In this document: positions 1 to 11,493 of the stretch, piece after piece
How positions within the stretch are numbered: position 1 is the stretch's first letter
Layout: each line of letters starts with the position of its first letter
Origin: Phoronis australis
Lineage: Eukaryota > Phoronida > Phoronidae
Assembly: GCA_002633005.1 (NCBI GenBank)
Contig: NMRA01000072.1
Location: 671,957 to 735,956 of the forward strand
Length of the DNA stretch: 64,000 nt
Direction of reading: 5' to 3'
Translations under genes and position numbers: made by a program
The notes under the pieces: model-generated
The model's database searches: none
Told to the model about the DNA's origin: nothing
Seen by the model: only the letters and a program-made list of their open reading frames with translations

Positions 1-72
1 ATGCACCCTTTGACAAATCTTAATCTGGGTCGACTCTTAATTTAGCTCCATTTTTTAAATCAATGTACTTAC

Positions 73-156
73 CGACGGTGTTGGAGGCGGGGGAGGCGGT
101 TGTGCCAAAGTGCAGGCAATGATTGCAAAAACCCAAAGAACTGCGTTCACCACCAT
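73..156 (-). CDS. First coding exon of a secreted SUEL-lectin-like gene (partial; rest lies left of the window)
   Basis: Read on the minus strand, this 84-nt exon starts at an ATG at 156-154 and encodes 28 residues. They form a signal peptide (hydrophobic core VLWVFAIIAC followed by TLA) and then a proline run (QPPPPPPTPS). It ends at a consensus donor, G|GTAAGT, in phase 0. The exon is a close paralogue of the first exon of the complete lectin gene at 8780-11493, with the same length, phase and core residues, and the flanking ~300 bp are also duplicated. The lectin-domain exon would lie to the left of position 1 and is not visible, so the lectin assignment rests on the paralogue. It is too short to appear as a normal open frame. 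Confidence 0.72.
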
Positions 157-221
157 GGTAGATGTCGAGTCTGCTTGTTTCATGAAAAACAGAGACTCAA
201 TATTTAAGTAGGGGCTAGGGT

Positions 222-231
222 CTTTTATTGC
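222..231 (-). promoter_or_regulatory. Candidate core-promoter AT element of the first lectin copy
   Basis: On the minus strand an AATAAAAG-type element lies about 70 bp upstream of the ATG at 156, and an AT-rich CTTAAATATTG stretch follows. Both are conserved in the paralogue upstream of 11493 although the bases between have changed. This suggests a shared TATA-like promoter, but no transcription start can be seen. Confidence 0.3.
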
Positions 232-939
232 GAAATCTCAATTACAGGGTGTCTGACAAATGTGCTCACACTTCAAAATGATTATACCTGCATTCTTTAT
301 TGACCCTCTCAGCAAGATTAGTTGTTGGATTCATAAAGGGTTGATTAAATTTTGGTGAATCTTTGTGAATTGTTTTTTTCTATTTACTTCCGTGACATTT
401 TTGAGTTTCCGGAAGCTTTTGTTCTCCGAAACTGATTTTTTTCCATCCCTATGCGTGCAGAGTATGTGGTGGCTCACACATCCTCTTCATAGTAAGGTGT
501 AACTATACATTAGGCTTGGGCATTGAGTCTGATCCACGGGAACTGAATGTGAACTCCCAACGATATACTCAAGTGTGAGTAAATTTTTGCGACACCCTGT
601 ATTGTTTTGTGTACTATTAGTACAGATTCATGAGGATTATTTGCATGTTGTATACAATCATATTTATGTGATGTAAGTCACGTACAACCAGCATTGTTGC
701 AGTGATAAATCCTTTCGTGTATTTATTGTTAGGCATTATATTGTTTTTGTAGCACTATCACACTTCTCTTATTTTGTATTATGTTCAGTTTTCAAAATAC
801 ATATCTAATCGATATCTTTATTAAATATTTAGATGCCTGCGCATGGACAAGATCATCAAGAGACTATATTACATTCATTTGTGGAATGTACTATGTAAGA
901 GAGTTGTGGAGTAAAGTTTTTGGTGATTTCCTTATTACT

Positions 940-2660
940 GATTTTTATGTGCCCACATATTTATATGTGGACGCATTATGCTGTCATCTGTGTCCGTCTG
1001 TCCGTGCTGCGTCCTTCCGTCCGGCGACCACTGCTCTATCTCCAAAACATCTTGACGTGTGGTCATGAAATTTTGCACGTGTGTTCCTCCCGAGGATGGG
1101 ACACCATGAGTGAACTTTTGGATGGATAAGACAACTGTTGTGCCCCCTAGTGGCAATTTTAGTTTTTTACATTTACCTCTGTGTCTTCAAAAGTCCTTAA
1201 CAGATTTTCATAAAATTTGGTATATTAGCACCTATTAGTGAGATGACACTGTCCTCTCGTTTTCGTATGGATTCGACATAGTTTGCGCCACCTAATGGCC
1301 ATTTTTACTGTTTTTGTTTCAACCAAACCGCTCAAAGGATGATTGTGAAAATTGGCATGTATATTCTTACTTTGAAGTGGACAGCTGACGATGATTTTCT
1401 GACAATTTCGACTGCTGTGACGCCTCCTAGTGGTCATTTTTGTTTTTTGCACCTTTGGCTGTATCTCCTAAACTGTTCGCAGGATCTTTATTAAATTTAG
1501 CAAGTGTATTTATATGATATTAACAAGAGAGGACGAGGACTTTCAAATGGATCTGTCCACTGGTTGCCCACCTAGTGGCAATTTTTTTTTACGTTTACCT
1601 CAGAGTCTATACTTTCAAGGGTCATCAACGTATTTTCATAAAATTTGGCATATCGACATCTGTTATTGAGGTGACGCTATCTCTCTGTTTTCAGATGGAT
1701 TCGACCTAGTTTGCGTCACCTAGTGGCCATTTTTGCCCTTTTTGAGTCTGTTTTTTAGTGTCCACTTGTCTCTTAGCCAAACCACTCAGGATAATTGTGA
1801 AAATTGGCTTGTATTTTTTACTATGAAGTGGATGGCTGACGACGATTTTCTGACAAGTTTGACTACTGTCGCACCTCCTCGTGGCAGTTTTTGTTTTTTT
1901 TGGCACTCATGGCTGTATCTCCTAAACCGCTTGCAGCATCTTTACTTAGTTTGGCAAGTGTATTTATATGATGTCAACAACGGACGACTTTCAGACGGAT
2001 CTGACTACTGGTGTGCCCCCTAGTGGCAATTTTAGTTTCAAACCCTTACCAGTCTATCTTCAAAAGTCCTCAACAGATTTTCATAAAATTTTGAATATAG
2101 GCATCTATTGGTGAGATGACTCTATCATCCTGTTTTTGGATGGAATCTAGGTATTTTGCGCCACCTGATGGTCTTTTTTGCTGTTTTCAAATCTTGACGG
2201 TTTTAAGCGTCCACCCCTCGATCAACCAAATTCTAGGGATGGTTTTGAAAATGGGCGTATATGTTTTCAGTGTGAAGAGGACGTTTGATGATGGTGACTG
2301 ACTACTACGGCGTCTCCTTGTGATAGTTTTGTTTTGTTTTGCACCCATAGCTGTATCTCCAAAACGCACTGTAGGATCTTTATTAAATTTAGTAAGTGAA
2401 TTTATATGAAGATAACAGACCACAACTTTCAGGCGGATCGAACGGACGCTGTGCCCACAAGTGGCAATTTGATTTTGTTGTGTTTTCCTTTGTTTCTCTA
2501 GGGTTCCTTGACCGTTTTTTTTTTTGAAATATGGCATATTCCTGTTTTTGGATGAATTGTACGTTTTTGCGCCATCTAGTGGCCATTATTATGATACAAA
2601 TAAATAACTCTAAAAGCACACCATTTGCGATGTATTCGTGGGCACATTTCAACGCTTAGT
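940..2660 (+). repeat. Block 1 of ~145-bp degenerate monomers carrying a CTCF-like 13-mer
   Basis: The block opens with a head module (CCACATATTTATATGTGG followed by a GTCC-rich stretch). It continues as degenerate monomers, each built from a 'tatctcc..aaac..ggatctttattaaattt' part, a 'gacggatctgacta' part and a conserved 13-mer of the form YGCCMYCTRSTGG. The 13-mers start at 1141, 1286, 1421, 1566, 1714, 1872, 2014, 2159, 2311, 2452 and 2570, so spacing is mostly 135-158 bp. Those at 1141, 2014 and 2570 match perfectly and those at 1286, 1421, 1714 and 2159 have one mismatch. Every third monomer is more alike ('ccccctagtggcaatttt' at 1143 and 2016, 'cccacctagtggcaatttt' at 1567), giving a higher-order period of about 435 bp. 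Open frames inside it are broken and look incidental. Confidence 0.85.
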
Positions 2661-4930
2661 GTTGCTCTTGTTCAAATGGCCTTGACATTCTGTTTGGAAA
2701 GACAGAATGTAACAACTGTAGAAATCTTGTAGTTTGTAATAACAAACAAATGTCATTCAGCAATGTAGAATACAGAACAAAATTTCGTAAACAACTGATG
2801 TCAATAGAGTTTTGAAAAACTATAGAAATATGGAATTTACTATTAGTAAAATGGATAGTCCATTAGAAAATTACAACGAAAAATGGAACTTAGTACAGCT
2901 ATAACGTGGTAAATATTTATGCATGTTAACTTTATGTACATATTACATTGTTACAATAAATGTATGTAAAAAGTACCCTATTCAAATAAAGTGCACTCAA
3001 ATGAACAGTTATGAAATTTGGTCTGAAATATTTTTTAAGTACGACCTGTTTTGACATATCAAGTTATTGCTATTAGGTTATAATGTGTTGTTATGAAAAC
3101 AAGTTTTATAACATTTTGTTTTCATTGTGACATCCTGATTATAACCAGCATGACACGTGCAAGGCTTGAAATGGAAACAATCCACCCCTATTCTAGTACA
3201 CAATAGCATGTAATGTAATTTTAATGGCCAGACATAGTGGAAGTAGCTTGAAAAGGGATGTATGCTATGTTGGTGTTTCATATAGTTCAAGAATCACTGA
3301 CACATAGACAGTAAAAAAGATACAACTTTGCTTATTACATTATTTTTTCAATCACGTTTGAATCCCATTTTGAAGCTTGTATATCATCCTTAAAGCTTCT
3401 TGTATTTTTTCTTTTACCAATGTTTGGTATCCTGAAATTTTGTTCTTCACTGTTTCATTATTTCTTTTGTTTATTGTTTCACTTCTGCCCAGTAATAATT
3501 ATTGTATGAATGAAAGTCAGTGTGCTCTTTATAGTCGTGCTTTAAAATATTGGTCTTTATTATACACAAAATTTTATACTTTACTAAACTGATACAGTGA
3601 AAAGTGATGCAAAGCATGTCAACTAATATTTTCAGTGCGTCTTTGTGTAGGTCAAGTCGAACAGGGTTTAGTTAGAAATCGTGGACATACAAATTAAAAG
3701 TCAGTTGGAGTTCAAATGATGTTATGATTTCTGTTTTTTTCCTCACAATGCATTTTGATATCTGCTTTAATTTGCAGACTGTTCTCCTGCGTTACCTAAC
3801 TAGACTCTTGTGAAAGCATTTGTCTTGAAAATGGTTTAGCAATAATAAACCAAAACTTGGACTAATACAATGTCTTTATTTACATATGTGCTGATTTTAA
3901 AGTTTGTTTACATATTTTGGCCAAAAGCAAATGTTGACACTTTGTGTGGGCGCAGACCTAAAAGAACGGTGACCACGGGACAGTTAATATTTGATAAAGT
4001 CGAATATGTTAACTTTGTGCCTTTCCATTAACTTTTACCTTCCTATAAGTGAACATTATTGAGGGTGACAATATGCATATTTGAAATCAGCTCTGAGAAG
4101 GATTCAAAGCCACATTGCCTGAGCAGTCGCAATCCTGAGCACACTACTTGTGGAGTTGCAAGGTCAATGTGGTGAGTTTTACAAGGGTGGTCAGCCCTGA
4201 TTTCTGCTATTCTTAACGACTGAAGCAGACCCAGTGTTGGGACTTGGAGACTAATGAAATCACAATATCAATGTATTTTGCTGCTCTGTTCAAGGCTAAT
4301 TGTTTCATTAATTCTTACCTGCCCATCAATAATCCTGAAAAAATGCGTTTTTCTACCCTAAAATTAATTATACCCCTTTGAATGTTTGCTAACAATTCTG
4401 TAAACTTAAAGATAAATTTGTTTTTCTCATCTCATAAGTGCATCAAGGGTACCTTTCCAAAAATACTATGATTTTCAACGAAAAAAAATAATAAATAGGG
4501 AATAGCGCATAAGGTACTTGCCAATTATTCCACTTATGCCATATGTTATTGTGATTTTCTACACAATATAGTCCTACTTTCCCCTTCAATTAACAAACAA
4601 AAATGCTATTGAGGAGTATTCAGGTGTTAGACATTTCACCCTAGTACTTTGGCAGACCAAGATGTCGTATTTACATCTGGATGTCGTTGTCAATCTACTT
4701 GTCCCATTTCCCATTCCATTCTCGAAAATGGCAACTATGCATGAGCTACAGTCATTATGCCAGCTTTTGCACTGGCTAGTTGTTCTTAGCCAAAAGTCAT
4801 CAATACTTTTGACTATGTAAGATGTTTTGTACACTCCACTTATTTAAGAAGCTTGGCCTTTCAACTAATGGGCAAGTCTGCTAAACGACGCCTTTTTATG
4901 CACTAGCGCCCTTGTTGTCTACTTTGTTAT
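2661..4930. other. No gene or named repeat recognised
   Basis: This is AT-rich sequence with only short chance frames on both strands. I see no splice-bounded coding stretch, RNA gene or inverted repeat. It may be intergenic or, if DNA2 extends far upstream, intronic. Confidence 0.5.
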
Positions 4931-4933
4931 TTA

Positions 4934-6347
4934 CCGTATTCGCCGTAATAACTGCCCATGCCCTTATATGCGCCCCCCCACGCGTTTTCAGACTTTGCTG
5001 AAATAAGTGCCCAGTCCATGAACGTGTACATGCGAACAATGACGTACCTACAGTCCTAAAACTCAGCTACAGTAACGCCTTCAATTTATCAAAAAATTTT
5101 TGCACTGGTCTTCTAGACCACCAGCGGCACTGCTATGCTTGTATTTAGCCGTGACTTTACACTTCAAAGTAACACAGCGCTTCAAAAAGAACGCAACAGC
5201 GTTGCTACTCTCGCGACGACCGTGTCCCACTATGGTCTGACCTTTCAGTAGACACATCGACTGTCTCATGAATAAAAATAACTCTGTGTTAAACGCACGT
5301 GGCCGGGAAGCGCGCGCTACATACATGAACCTGTCATCAAAGAACTATCCATTCCTGAAACGGGTAGCATAAGCTTCGGTAAGAAATGAATATTGGCACT
5401 AATTTCCGACCATTTCTAATACTATAAAACATGTTTGCGTTATTTTTTAGATGGATTGTTTGATTAACCATAATTGGCGTTTTTAAGCCAAATATCCGAT
5501 AAAATGACAACTGACAGTGAATGCTTACACCGAAAAATAACTGTCAGATAGTTACGTACGCATCCAGCTACACGGCGACTAATATCCGGGCCTTACCGAG
5601 ACAATTGTCGAACGTTTTTAGCACGAGACTGGCAAGTGCTGAATGAAACACGCTCTGGTTTAGGCCTACTGCTTGTGCAAATTTCTTTAGATACAATGCA
5701 CATCTAACTGGTTAGATTGCGTGGCTCTGGCCAAAAGATGGTCTCTGCTTTGGCAAATGAACTCTGGTGACACGCACGCGCTCGCTTACTCGCAGACGAA
5801 CTTCAAAACAGCTGCACGTGACAACAACATGTGTGTTCCATTTTTCTCGCCGTGTTGCCGATCATACATTTAGATGGTACCATAGACTAGTCTATGATGG
5901 CACGATGTTGCACAGATTTGTACTTAAACCTGCCGTTAATCCAGACTCCACGGGAACTTAAAAAATCGTAGAGACGCTACTTATAAAACTTAATGAGGAT
6001 TTCAGGTAATTTGCTTGAGTGGAAACCATTTTTATTCAAGCATTGAAGTCACCATATCGAAGACGGCGATTTCGAGGCAGTCAGTTGGCTAGTTTTCGCC
6101 CTGGGATTTCAGCACAATTTTCTGTAAAATGATTGTAATTTAGCAGCAAAGTTTGATAGCAATGCACCACAGTTTTGTTGAAAGTCTCATAGATTACATA
6201 TACGTCACAGAGCGTAAATTTGAAGAATCTTAGCTTCCGATTTCACCCGTTTCGGAGACCGGGTTTCAACCGCCTTGGGTTATAATAAGCGCCCCCCCTG
6301 AACCGAATTTTTCTAAGCGCCCTGGGCAGTTATTACGGCAAATGCAG
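4934..6347. mobile_element. Non-autonomous TIR DNA transposon with TA target duplication
   Basis: The left end reads CCGTATTCGCCGTAATAACT and the right end is its near-inverse (AGTTATTACGGCAAATGCAG). The two ends are immediately flanked by TA (4932-4933 and 6348-6349). Sub-terminal copies of 'aagtgcccag', 'gcgcccccc' and 'aagcgccctggg' repeat near both ends like transposase-binding sites. The 1414-bp interior has no transposase-like frame. TA duplication and the C(C/A)GTA..TCG-type tip point to the Tc1/mariner-pogo group; this class is an inference. It is related to the element at 12040-14732. Confidence 0.75.
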
Positions 6348-6516
6348 TAATCACATTTTATGAGAAATTACAAAAATATAAACTTGAGATAGTTTTTTTT
6401 TGGAACACTACTTGAAATGAAATCAAGAAAAACTCAGATGTTTTTCTCGATTTCATTTAAATTTACGATATGTGTCTTAATTTAGATGCTATGTTTAAAG
6501 ACTCGTGTTGTACAAG

Positions 6517-6914
6517 GCTTGGAATTTTCCGCGGAAACACGGATTTCCGCTTTTTTCTTTTATTCCCTCCGCGTATTTTCGTTATAGTTCCGCGGAAAAA
6601 ATCGATTTGCCATAAAATTGGTTTCTCACCGCAGCGTTGCCGAAGGCTCAAAAAGCGGAAACTGCTCTTTATGTTTCAGAGGAACGAAAATTGTAATTGT
6701 GGATCACAGGCGCNGCTTGGAATTTTCCGCAGAAACGCGGATTTCCGCTTTTTTCTTTTATTCCCTCCGCGTATTTTCGTTATAGTTCCGCGGAAAAAAT
6801 CGATTTGCCATAAAATTATCGCGGTAAATTGGTTTCTCAGCCGACGGCTCGAAAAGCGGAAACTGCTCTTTATGTTTCAGAGGAACGAAAATTGTAATTG
6901 TGGATCACAGGCGC
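6517..6914. repeat. ~198-bp duplicated segment on both sides of a single-N gap
   Basis: Sequence from 6517 to 6713 (starting 'gcttggaattttccgc') is repeated with small differences from 6715 to about 6914. The only thing between the two copies is the N at 6714. The second copy has about 13 extra bases after 'cataaaatt'. This layout is more typical of two unmerged contig ends or haplotypes than of a biological tandem repeat. The long open frame across it is an artefact of the join. Confidence 0.7.
6714..6714. other. Single-N assembly join
   Basis: One N sits exactly between two near-identical ~200-bp copies, so the local sequence should not be trusted as contiguous. Confidence 0.85.
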
Positions 6915-7040
6915 TCGAATTTCGCGATGACTCGTAACCATAGACAAGAAACATGCTTTCTTAGTAGTGAGTGACGTCAGAGGCAATCGAGGAACAGATA
7001 AATTCAAGCGCCTGTGTCTCGGGGATAGCGTGGTTCATCA

Positions 7041-7292
7041 ATGGCGTCTGCATTTGGTATAAAATCGCGGCGACAAATAGTGCGATTCTGCGGTCAAAAA
7101 TGCGTGGAGCGTGGAGTAGACAGAATATTTCGTGGAAAAGTGGATAAAAAAACGGTCAATGTCGTCACAAAGAACATAAGTCAAGGTTTGTGTTATGTAA
7201 ACTTTGAGAGAGGAACAATTACAGAGTGCGTCGGCAAGTTGCCTCGGACTAAGTTGGAGTCGGAGGACCGACTGAAAACAATGAAACACTAG
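7041..7292 (+). CDS. Small unrecognised open frame, possibly coding
   Basis: An 83-codon frame starts with an ATG in acceptable context (tcaATGGCG) and has a basic, cysteine-containing composition (RFCGQKC early on). I do not recognise a family. No consensus donor ends it, and an equally long frame lies on the opposite strand, so it may be chance. I include it because its ATG context and composition are better than those of neighbouring frames. Confidence 0.15.
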   Translation: MASAFGIKSRRQIVRFCGQKCVERGVDRIFRGKVDKKTVNVVTKNISQGLCYVNFERGTITECVGKLPRTKLESEDRLKTMKH

Positions 7293-7299
7293 AAATAAC

Positions 7300-8779
7300 A
7301 ACGCTTCCTGAAAAGAAAATCAACCATACCCGGTTATTCGTTGGATTGGAATCGTGTGATGTGAGTGATGTATGGAATTCATTTGTTTGATCCTACATAC
7401 ACGCCCGTTGCCGTTGGCTCCTAAGCCTAAGCCTAGGCCTGACCGCTTGAGTGCGATTTTCTATGTGCCGCCGAAACGGGATACAAAGTGCTATATTTGT
7501 TACTGCAAATGCGTTTAAATTGCCTTTTATGTATTTCAATTTATTTTGAAATTTTTTGTGTTCTATTTTATGACTCGAGTTTTGCAGTTTTAGAGAAGTG
7601 ATCACGTGACAGATTCTGAATGATCTGATTGGTCTAAGCCATTGTTTACAAATTCTACCAGACTATTTTCAGTGTCCTCACTGATAGTATTTCTTATGTC
7701 ACATAGTTTCTTCTCCACCAGCGTGGCTTATGAACAATTGACTCCTGTAATTACTGTTTGGCCAACTTTGGATTGTGATTGATGCATTCTATAAACTATG
7801 TTGTTTTTGACTTTCATTTTTCCTTGCTAACAGTTGGAGTATGAGCCTCAGGTTTTCGTCTTGAATTTTTTTCATTTGCATTGGAATTAAAATTTTTGTT
7901 GGAATTAAATGTGTATGTATTTCAGGCTTTCTAGATAATCTATGGATCGATTTTCATTTTTGTGTAATTTTGTATCGTAATTATAAGAATTGAAAATAAT
8001 TTCATTGGTCTCCCTCAGTGCAACAAATCAAGAATAAGCTCCTGCCACTCAGACTGCAAATTTTTCATCATTATCGTTATTTTAATTTTAAAAAATATTT
8101 TTGTTGCATCTATTTGCCTTCATTGTTGTTACTGAAATAGATGTCAGGTACTGTTTAAGATGAGTGCATTTTTCCAACACGACACAGTAACTTTCAATCT
8201 GTTGAGGTATGGATTAGATTGAAATGTGTATTTAAGGCCGTAAAATTTTCCTCTTTTTTGTCATGGGTCATTCCAAGCCCTGGTTGTTGGCTTGTCACAG
8301 CTGGTCAATTTACATACAGAACATGATCTCGTGAATTAGTTAACTGTCAGTTTTGTCTAAGGCTAGAAGCTGCTTCTCTAACTATTTGAGTTCAAATTAA
8401 AGTTAATTTCTTTGATACAGTACAGATTTTTAGTCTTTTAAATTTCAATAATCTTGTCTGATCAGCAACGTCCCTCATACTCCATGCAGAAGTTAAACCT
8501 GACCTGTAAATGAACCCTTTAGGTGTCCATCTTAGCAAGACAAAGGTCACATTGACATAAAGGAGAGTGTGTCATTGCAGTCATGCCTTTATTACAACTG
8601 ACATTTGTAACATATTCTTGTGACTGAACACATTATTTTAAGTCACACAATTAGTTCATGTCACGTTTTTGAAAAATGTTTGAATTTCAAAAGGTTACTT
8701 TTTGCACATTATTCTGATTGGCGTTTGAAAATTCGGTATTGTATGTCATTAACAACAAGTTTGTTTTAAAACATCAACC
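7300..8779. other. No gene recognised downstream of the lectin stop
   Basis: This AT-rich stretch is downstream (on the minus strand) of the lectin stop codon and probably includes its 3' UTR. I see no clear AATAAA close to the stop and no other feature. Confidence 0.45.
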
Positions 8780-11493
8780 TTATTTTGCCTCGATACATTC
8801 ATGATATATCTTCAAATACTTGTACACATTTCTACAGCTGGTGTCATAAAAGAAGGTATTTGATGCGACAACTTCACACGCTTGTTGATCGTTACACTGT
8901 CTTCGTACTTTATTCAAGGCCTTTTCAGCGTTGGCTCCACACAGGCTATCCTTAGTCTGTCCAGGAGGCACATTAGGGCAGGTGACATGGTCATCGCGAC
9001 CCCAGAATACACTCTTTACTTCAATAAGCTCATATTGCTTACATTGTATCCAACCTTTGTTGCCCTCACATATGACGGTATTATTCTGAAAGAGAAAGTT
9101 TTGCAGAAAATGTGAATAAACTTCACTTTGTGGGCTGGGTTGTAGAAAATTTATATTATCCTCTGAGTAAGTTTGGTTGTTACATGACATCATAAGCATT
9201 GCTCAACAATGACAACACACTGGCATGCATTTCAAGCCAGGCCAAAAGTTCAAACCTGACGCAGCATTTTCCAAACTCGTCGCGCATTTTCCAAACTCGA
9301 GGCGGCAAAATCCAAACTTGTTACAGCGTCGAGTTATAACAGGTCGTGGAGAACACTGATTTGTACAGTGATGTCAGTGATATTCAGTGTATAAATTTTT
9401 CGCAACTCTCCCGTGGACTTTGTTTTGTCTTCACAATACCTTGTGACTATTCATCTGGACTCTCATTGTGGCAGTTTTTCCTTTTACCCATCTTGCACAG
9501 TCTGTGTTTCTATTGCTGTTTTTACTTAGTTTTTGATGGTAATTTCAATTACATTTTTTGCCTTCTCGTTTTACTCTGCAACGTAGATTGCAACCCAGGC
9601 AAAATAAAATTTAAATTGTTGATCAATTTGAATTCCTTTGTTAAGATACTTCTAATCTCTTTGTTGTTCTGCTTCACTTCAGGTGTGTTTTGCTTTTTTG
9701 CAATCATTTTTCTCCCTTTTCCCCATCCTGATATGTTTTTTTGTGTTATTTTTTGTAATATTATGTACCCTCATACACATGTTATATGGGTGCATATTAC
9801 CATCATTTCTGTCTAGGTGTCCTTCATTCAGTCTTTGCCAATATATCTTTTAAACCGTTTGCAGAATTTTCATGAAATTTAACAATTGTGCTTCTGCAAA
9901 AAGGTGACAGAAGGTGGCAGCTATTTTCTGGTGGATCCGACTACTGGTGTGCCCACTAGTGGCAATTTTTTACATTCATTGCCATAAGTGCCCAGTCCCG
10001 TGGTAGATACTTGCAAAATTGTCTAAATACGTTTCTGTTGAGGTGGCAATGACATCTTTCAAATTTCGAATGGGATTGGTGCAGTCTGAGCACCCTATTG
10101 GTGTCTTGTCTATCTGTTGGCCATTAAGATTATTATGAAATTTAGACAGATATATCTGTGTTGAAGAGAGCACTGCTGACATTGCGATTTACGTACCATT
10201 TGGAATACTGTGATGCCTCCTAGAAGCAATTTTGCCTTATTTGTCTTTGCCTCAATATCTACCAAGAAGTTACTTAATGGATCAACATGAAATTTGGTTT
10301 ATCTATTCCCATTGAAGAGAGCCTTTCTGGCACTGACTGGGATGAGTCTGACAGCTTCAGCATACCCTGGTGACAATTAAAGTTTACAATATGCCTCAAG
10401 ATCTTTGAAGAATTTTAATTAACTTCAGCTTATAGTTATTTACTAAAGAGGGGATAACAATATCCCTTTTTGGATGGCTTTGACATATTCTACATGACCT
10501 AATGGCCACTTTCTTTGTATTTTTTTCCGTTTGCCTATCTACCTGTCAAACCACTCATAGAATTGTCATGAAAGTTGAAGTATGTGGTTCTACTTGGAAA
10601 AAGAATGGCTAACAATAATTTTGGGATGGCCCTACTGCTGTGGGGGCCGCACGTGACAATTTTGTTTTGGATTTTTATGAACTTTGGTTTGTGTTTCTAT
10701 AATGTGTATGTGTTTGTATTGAGGAGACAACAACTGACCCGTTATATAGCGGAAATTTTGCTTTTCTTTGCTTTTGCCTTGATATCTACTAAGTTAATGG
10801 AGGTTCATGAAATTTGGAAAATAGGGCATTGTCATAGAAATGACAGCACCTATCCCATTTGAGATGGATTTGACCCGTTACACTTCCTGAAGTGGCCTTG
10901 TTATTAATTTTATGTCTATTCTGTTTTGTGCCCCCTATCCAAACTACATGAACAATCTGGTATATGTTGGCAGATGGGATCCTGTTGAGGAGAACATCAC
11001 TGACTTGCTTTGTACCCCTTAGATGCTATTTTGAAGCTCCATTTCAAATTAGTTTCATTAAAAGTCGGTCTCCTAATATCCCTTACTATTCTTGTAACCA
11101 ACTCAAATCAGGCGTATAAAGTTCTTCTTGTATCTGCACTGTATGCAATGCACATGGTGGCCTCATGTCTGAAATGCCTCTTGTTCCTTTTGTTATAAGA
11201 ATCAAATGGTCAAAATTCAAGCATTCCCAAAACTTGAAATTTATGTTGGAATATGTCAACACCATTCTTTGCAGTGTCTGCCAGTTACTGGAGTTGTTTG
11301 TTGTTCTTTGCCTGTAAAAGTGTTGTGAATAATTTCTATGCACCCTTTGATAAATTTTAATCTGGGTCGACTCTTAATTTAACTCTGTGTGCTAAATCAA
11401 TGTACTTACCAACGGAATGGGCTGCGGAGGAGACGGTTGTGCTGAAGTGCAGGCAATGATTGCAAAAACCCAAAGAACTACGTTCGCTTCCAT
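8780..11493 (-). CDS. Secreted SUEL-type (rhamnose/galactose-binding) lectin, two exons
   Basis: Exon 1 (11493-11410) encodes a signal peptide of about 18 residues (core VVLWVFAIIAC, then TSA) and a Pro-rich linker, and ends at G|GTAAGT in phase 0. Exon 2 (9085-8780) follows an acceptor with a good pyrimidine tract (ctttctctttcag), keeps phase 0 and runs to TAA. The product is about 129 aa with a single SUEL/Gal_lectin domain. Family hallmarks visible are ICEGNKGW near the domain start, the FWGRDDHVTC region, CGANAEKALNKVRRQC, CEVVASNTFFYDTSC and the C-terminal LKIYHEC, with the even spacing of cysteines expected for disulphides. Such lectins are secreted and bind L-rhamnose or D-galactose on cell surfaces in egg coats, venom or innate defence; which role applies here cannot be told. 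The 2.3-kb intron contains a degenerate copy of the ~145-bp repeat. A paralogous first exon at 73-156 shows tandem duplication. Confidence 0.9.
9346..9816 (+). pseudogene. Hydrophobic open frame with a possible 2A-like remnant, likely retroelement debris
   Basis: This is a 156-codon frame inside the lectin intron on the opposite strand. It is very hydrophobic (Leu/Phe/Cys-rich) and contains LLVLLCNVDCNPGK around residues 74-87. That resembles the 2A-like xGDVExNPGP signature found near the N-terminus of some invertebrate LINE proteins, but the final Gly-Pro has become Gly-Lys. I see no RT or endonuclease near it. The frame may instead be chance in T-rich DNA. Confidence 0.2.
9830..11010 (+). 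repeat. Highly degenerate copy of the ~145-bp monomer family (in lectin intron)
   Basis: It keeps recognisable phrases of the family: 'ttttcatgaaattt', 'gatccgactactggtgtgcc' and 'ttggatggctttgaca'. A 13-mer at 9950-9962 (TGCCCACTAGTGG) has one mismatch to YGCCMYCTRSTGG, and a poorer one lies at 10214. Decay is greater than in the blocks at 1, 31 and 38 kb, so this is probably an older insertion. Confidence 0.65.

Larger units (their letters stand above)
1..300. repeat. Segmental duplication copy A (lectin promoter and first exon)
   Basis: Bases 1-300 align with about 11338-11640. They share the intron start, exon 1, 5' UTR and promoter, with scattered substitutions and small indels; similarity is lost near 300/11642. 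This is a tandem gene duplication spaced by about 11.3 kb. The left end of copy A lies beyond the window. Confidence 0.8.

Noticed and set aside
1733-2023. Open frames with repeated PPSGNF/PPRGSF-like peptides in the ~145-bp blocks
   Set aside because: The repeat period is not a multiple of three and the frames are broken and differ between copies; the peptide similarity follows from the conserved DNA 13-mer.
6470-6937. 155-codon open frame with two FFLLFPPRIFVIVPRKKS repeats
   Set aside because: It runs through the N at 6714 and exists only because two near-identical segments are joined there.
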